From: an uncultured Pseudomonas sp.
GTDB lineage: Bacteria; Pseudomonadota; Gammaproteobacteria; Pseudomonadales; Pseudomonadaceae
Direction: 5' to 3'
Assembly: GCF_913777995.1 (NCBI RefSeq)
Contig: NZ_CAJYVE010000042.1
Location: 1 to 64,000, forward strand
DNA length: 64,000 nt
Of this stretch, positions 63,114-64,000 are shown one piece after another (position 1 is the first letter of the stretch; each line of letters begins with the position of its first letter). A program made the position numbers and the translations under genes. The notes below the pieces were generated by a model that did not search any database, had not been told where the DNA came from, and worked only from the letters and a program-made list of their open reading frames with translations.

Positions 63114-64000
63114 ATGCAAGAGCAAGCAGACGGCAAGACCCCCGGCCTGTCAGCCGAAGAAGAGCGCGAGATCGATGAAAAGCTGCCGCCGCGCGCGGTG
63201 GTGCTGCACGAGACCATCCGTGTGCAGGGCGACCATGAGCTGGAGCGCAGCGTCGCCGCCTTGTGGTGGTCGGCCCTGGCGGCCGGTTTGACCATGGGCC
63301 TGTCGCTGATGGCCATGGGGCTGTTCCGTTCACGGCTGGGCGACAGCGACGCCAGCCACGTGATCGCCAGCCTGGGCTACTCGGCAGGTTTTCTGGCGGT
63401 GATCCTGGCGCGCCAGCAATTGTTCACCGAGAACACCCTCACCGCAGTGCTGCCGGTGATGAGCAAACTCACCCTGGGCAACTTCGGGCGCCTGTTGCGG
63501 CTCTGGGGCGTGGTGCTGTTCGGTAACCTGTGCGGCACCCTGCTGGTGGCCTGGGTGATGCTGCGCCTGCCGATCTTCGACGCGCAGACCGACATGGCTT
63601 TCCTCGACATCGGCCGCAAGGTGATGGAGAACGAAGCGGGGCAGATGCTCGCCAAGGGCATCGTCTCCGGCTGGATGATCGCCACCATGGTGTGGATGAT
63701 CGCCTCGATGGAAAGCGCCAAGATCGCGATCATCGTGGTCATCACCTACCTGATGGCGCTGGGCGACTTCACCCATATCGTGGTCGGTTCGGTGGAGGTC
63801 TCCTACCTGGTCTTTGCCGGCGAGGCGAGCTGGTCGGACTTCTGGCTGCACTTCGCCGCCCCTACCCTGGCTGGCAACATCATCGGCGGCAGCTTCATCT
63901 TCGCTCTGCTCAGCCACGCGCAGATCCGCGGCGAGAAAGACATGACCGCCAAACGCGAACGCGACAAACACAAGCTGCTCGAAGAACTGCGCCGCAGCCG
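63114..64000 (+). CDS. Formate/nitrite transporter (FNT) family protein, 3' end outside window
   Basis: The frame is open from the ATG at 63114 to the window end, giving about 295 residues without a stop. A charged N-terminal stretch of about 50 residues precedes six hydrophobic segments. FNT blocks are ARQQLFTENTLTAVLPVM and WMIATMVWMIASMESAKI. The long cytoplasmic N-terminus and Lys/Arg-rich tail resemble the YfdC-like subgroup. AAGG lies 9 bases upstream of the chosen ATG. Confidence 0.82.
   Translation, partial: MQEQADGKTPGLSAEEEREIDEKLPPRAVVLHETIRVQGDHELERSVAALWWSALAAGLTMGLSLMAMGLFRSRLGDSDASHVIASLGYSAGFLAVILARQQLFTENTLTAVLPVMSKLTLGNFGRLLRLWGVVLFGNLCGTLLVAWVMLRLPIFDAQTDMAFLDIGRKVMENEAGQMLAKGIVSGWMIATMVWMIASMESAKIAIIVVITYLMALGDFTHIVVGSVEVSYLVFAGEASWSDFWLHFAAPTLAGNIIGGSFIFALLSHAQIRGEKDMTAKRERDKHKLLEELRRS

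Overview
The window looks like a chromosomal segment of a fluorescent Pseudomonas, closest in style to the P. putida group. The basis is high-GC coding sequence, Pseudomonas-type REP palindromes, a PctA-like chemoreceptor, the folE2/gamma-carbonic-anhydrase/dksA2 trio, OprD porins and typical LysR/GntR/CdaR metabolic islands. No rRNA, tRNA, CRISPR array, complete insertion sequence or prophage was seen.

Layout. 0-6 kb: a partial gene, a REP element, a very strong terminator hairpin, a DUF1348 protein, a TetR regulator with a perfect operator palindrome, a degenerate RAYT-type transposase, a DUF1624 membrane protein, then an apparent zinc-starvation operon (folE2, gamma-carbonic anhydrase, dksA2). 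6-14.5 kb: an AEC transporter, phnN, a PhnD-like binding protein, a dCache chemoreceptor, an HDOD protein, an NTP/NDP-exchange-like carrier and an HPP-CBS protein whose 3' end overlaps it. 14.5-23.8 kb: small metabolic and secreted proteins, a rhodanese/FtrA pair, a CMD-family protein, an FMN glutamate-synthase-like protein and a hydrolase/LysR pair. 23.9-28.1 kb: a complete pstSCAB operon with its own terminator and a three-repeat Pho box, but no phoU.

28-36.8 kb: two small secreted proteins, the FAN1-type nuclease divergent from a nucleoside deoxyribosyltransferase, a LysR/AbrB-transporter pair, an AGE-family epimerase and a second chemoreceptor. 36.9-44.5 kb: glycerate kinase plus CdaR, a lipoprotein hydrolase, then a GntR regulator divergent from gudP-gudD (glucarate uptake and dehydration). 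44.5-49.7 kb: an orphan type VI secretion cargo island, consisting of a 1132-residue VasX-type effector with a membrane-inserting C-terminal half and two tandem membrane proteins that look like immunity proteins. The toxin end and the first parts of both immunity genes are markedly AT-rich. 49.8-56 kb: an OprD porin, CitMHS carrier, DctA-like carrier and PrpF/GalD-type isomerase, divergent from a LysR regulator; this reads as an uptake and isomerisation cluster for a di- or tricarboxylate. 56-64 kb: a LysR/nitrilase pair, DUF1345, a D-2-hydroxyacid dehydrogenase, a TonB-dependent receptor, a nicotinamidase and a formate/nitrite-transporter-family protein cut by the window edge.

The most rewarding places are the VasX-type effector/immunity island, the RAYT-like protein that has lost both catalytic residues of its family, and a 154-bp composite REP repeat present in two ungapped copies about 41 kb apart.
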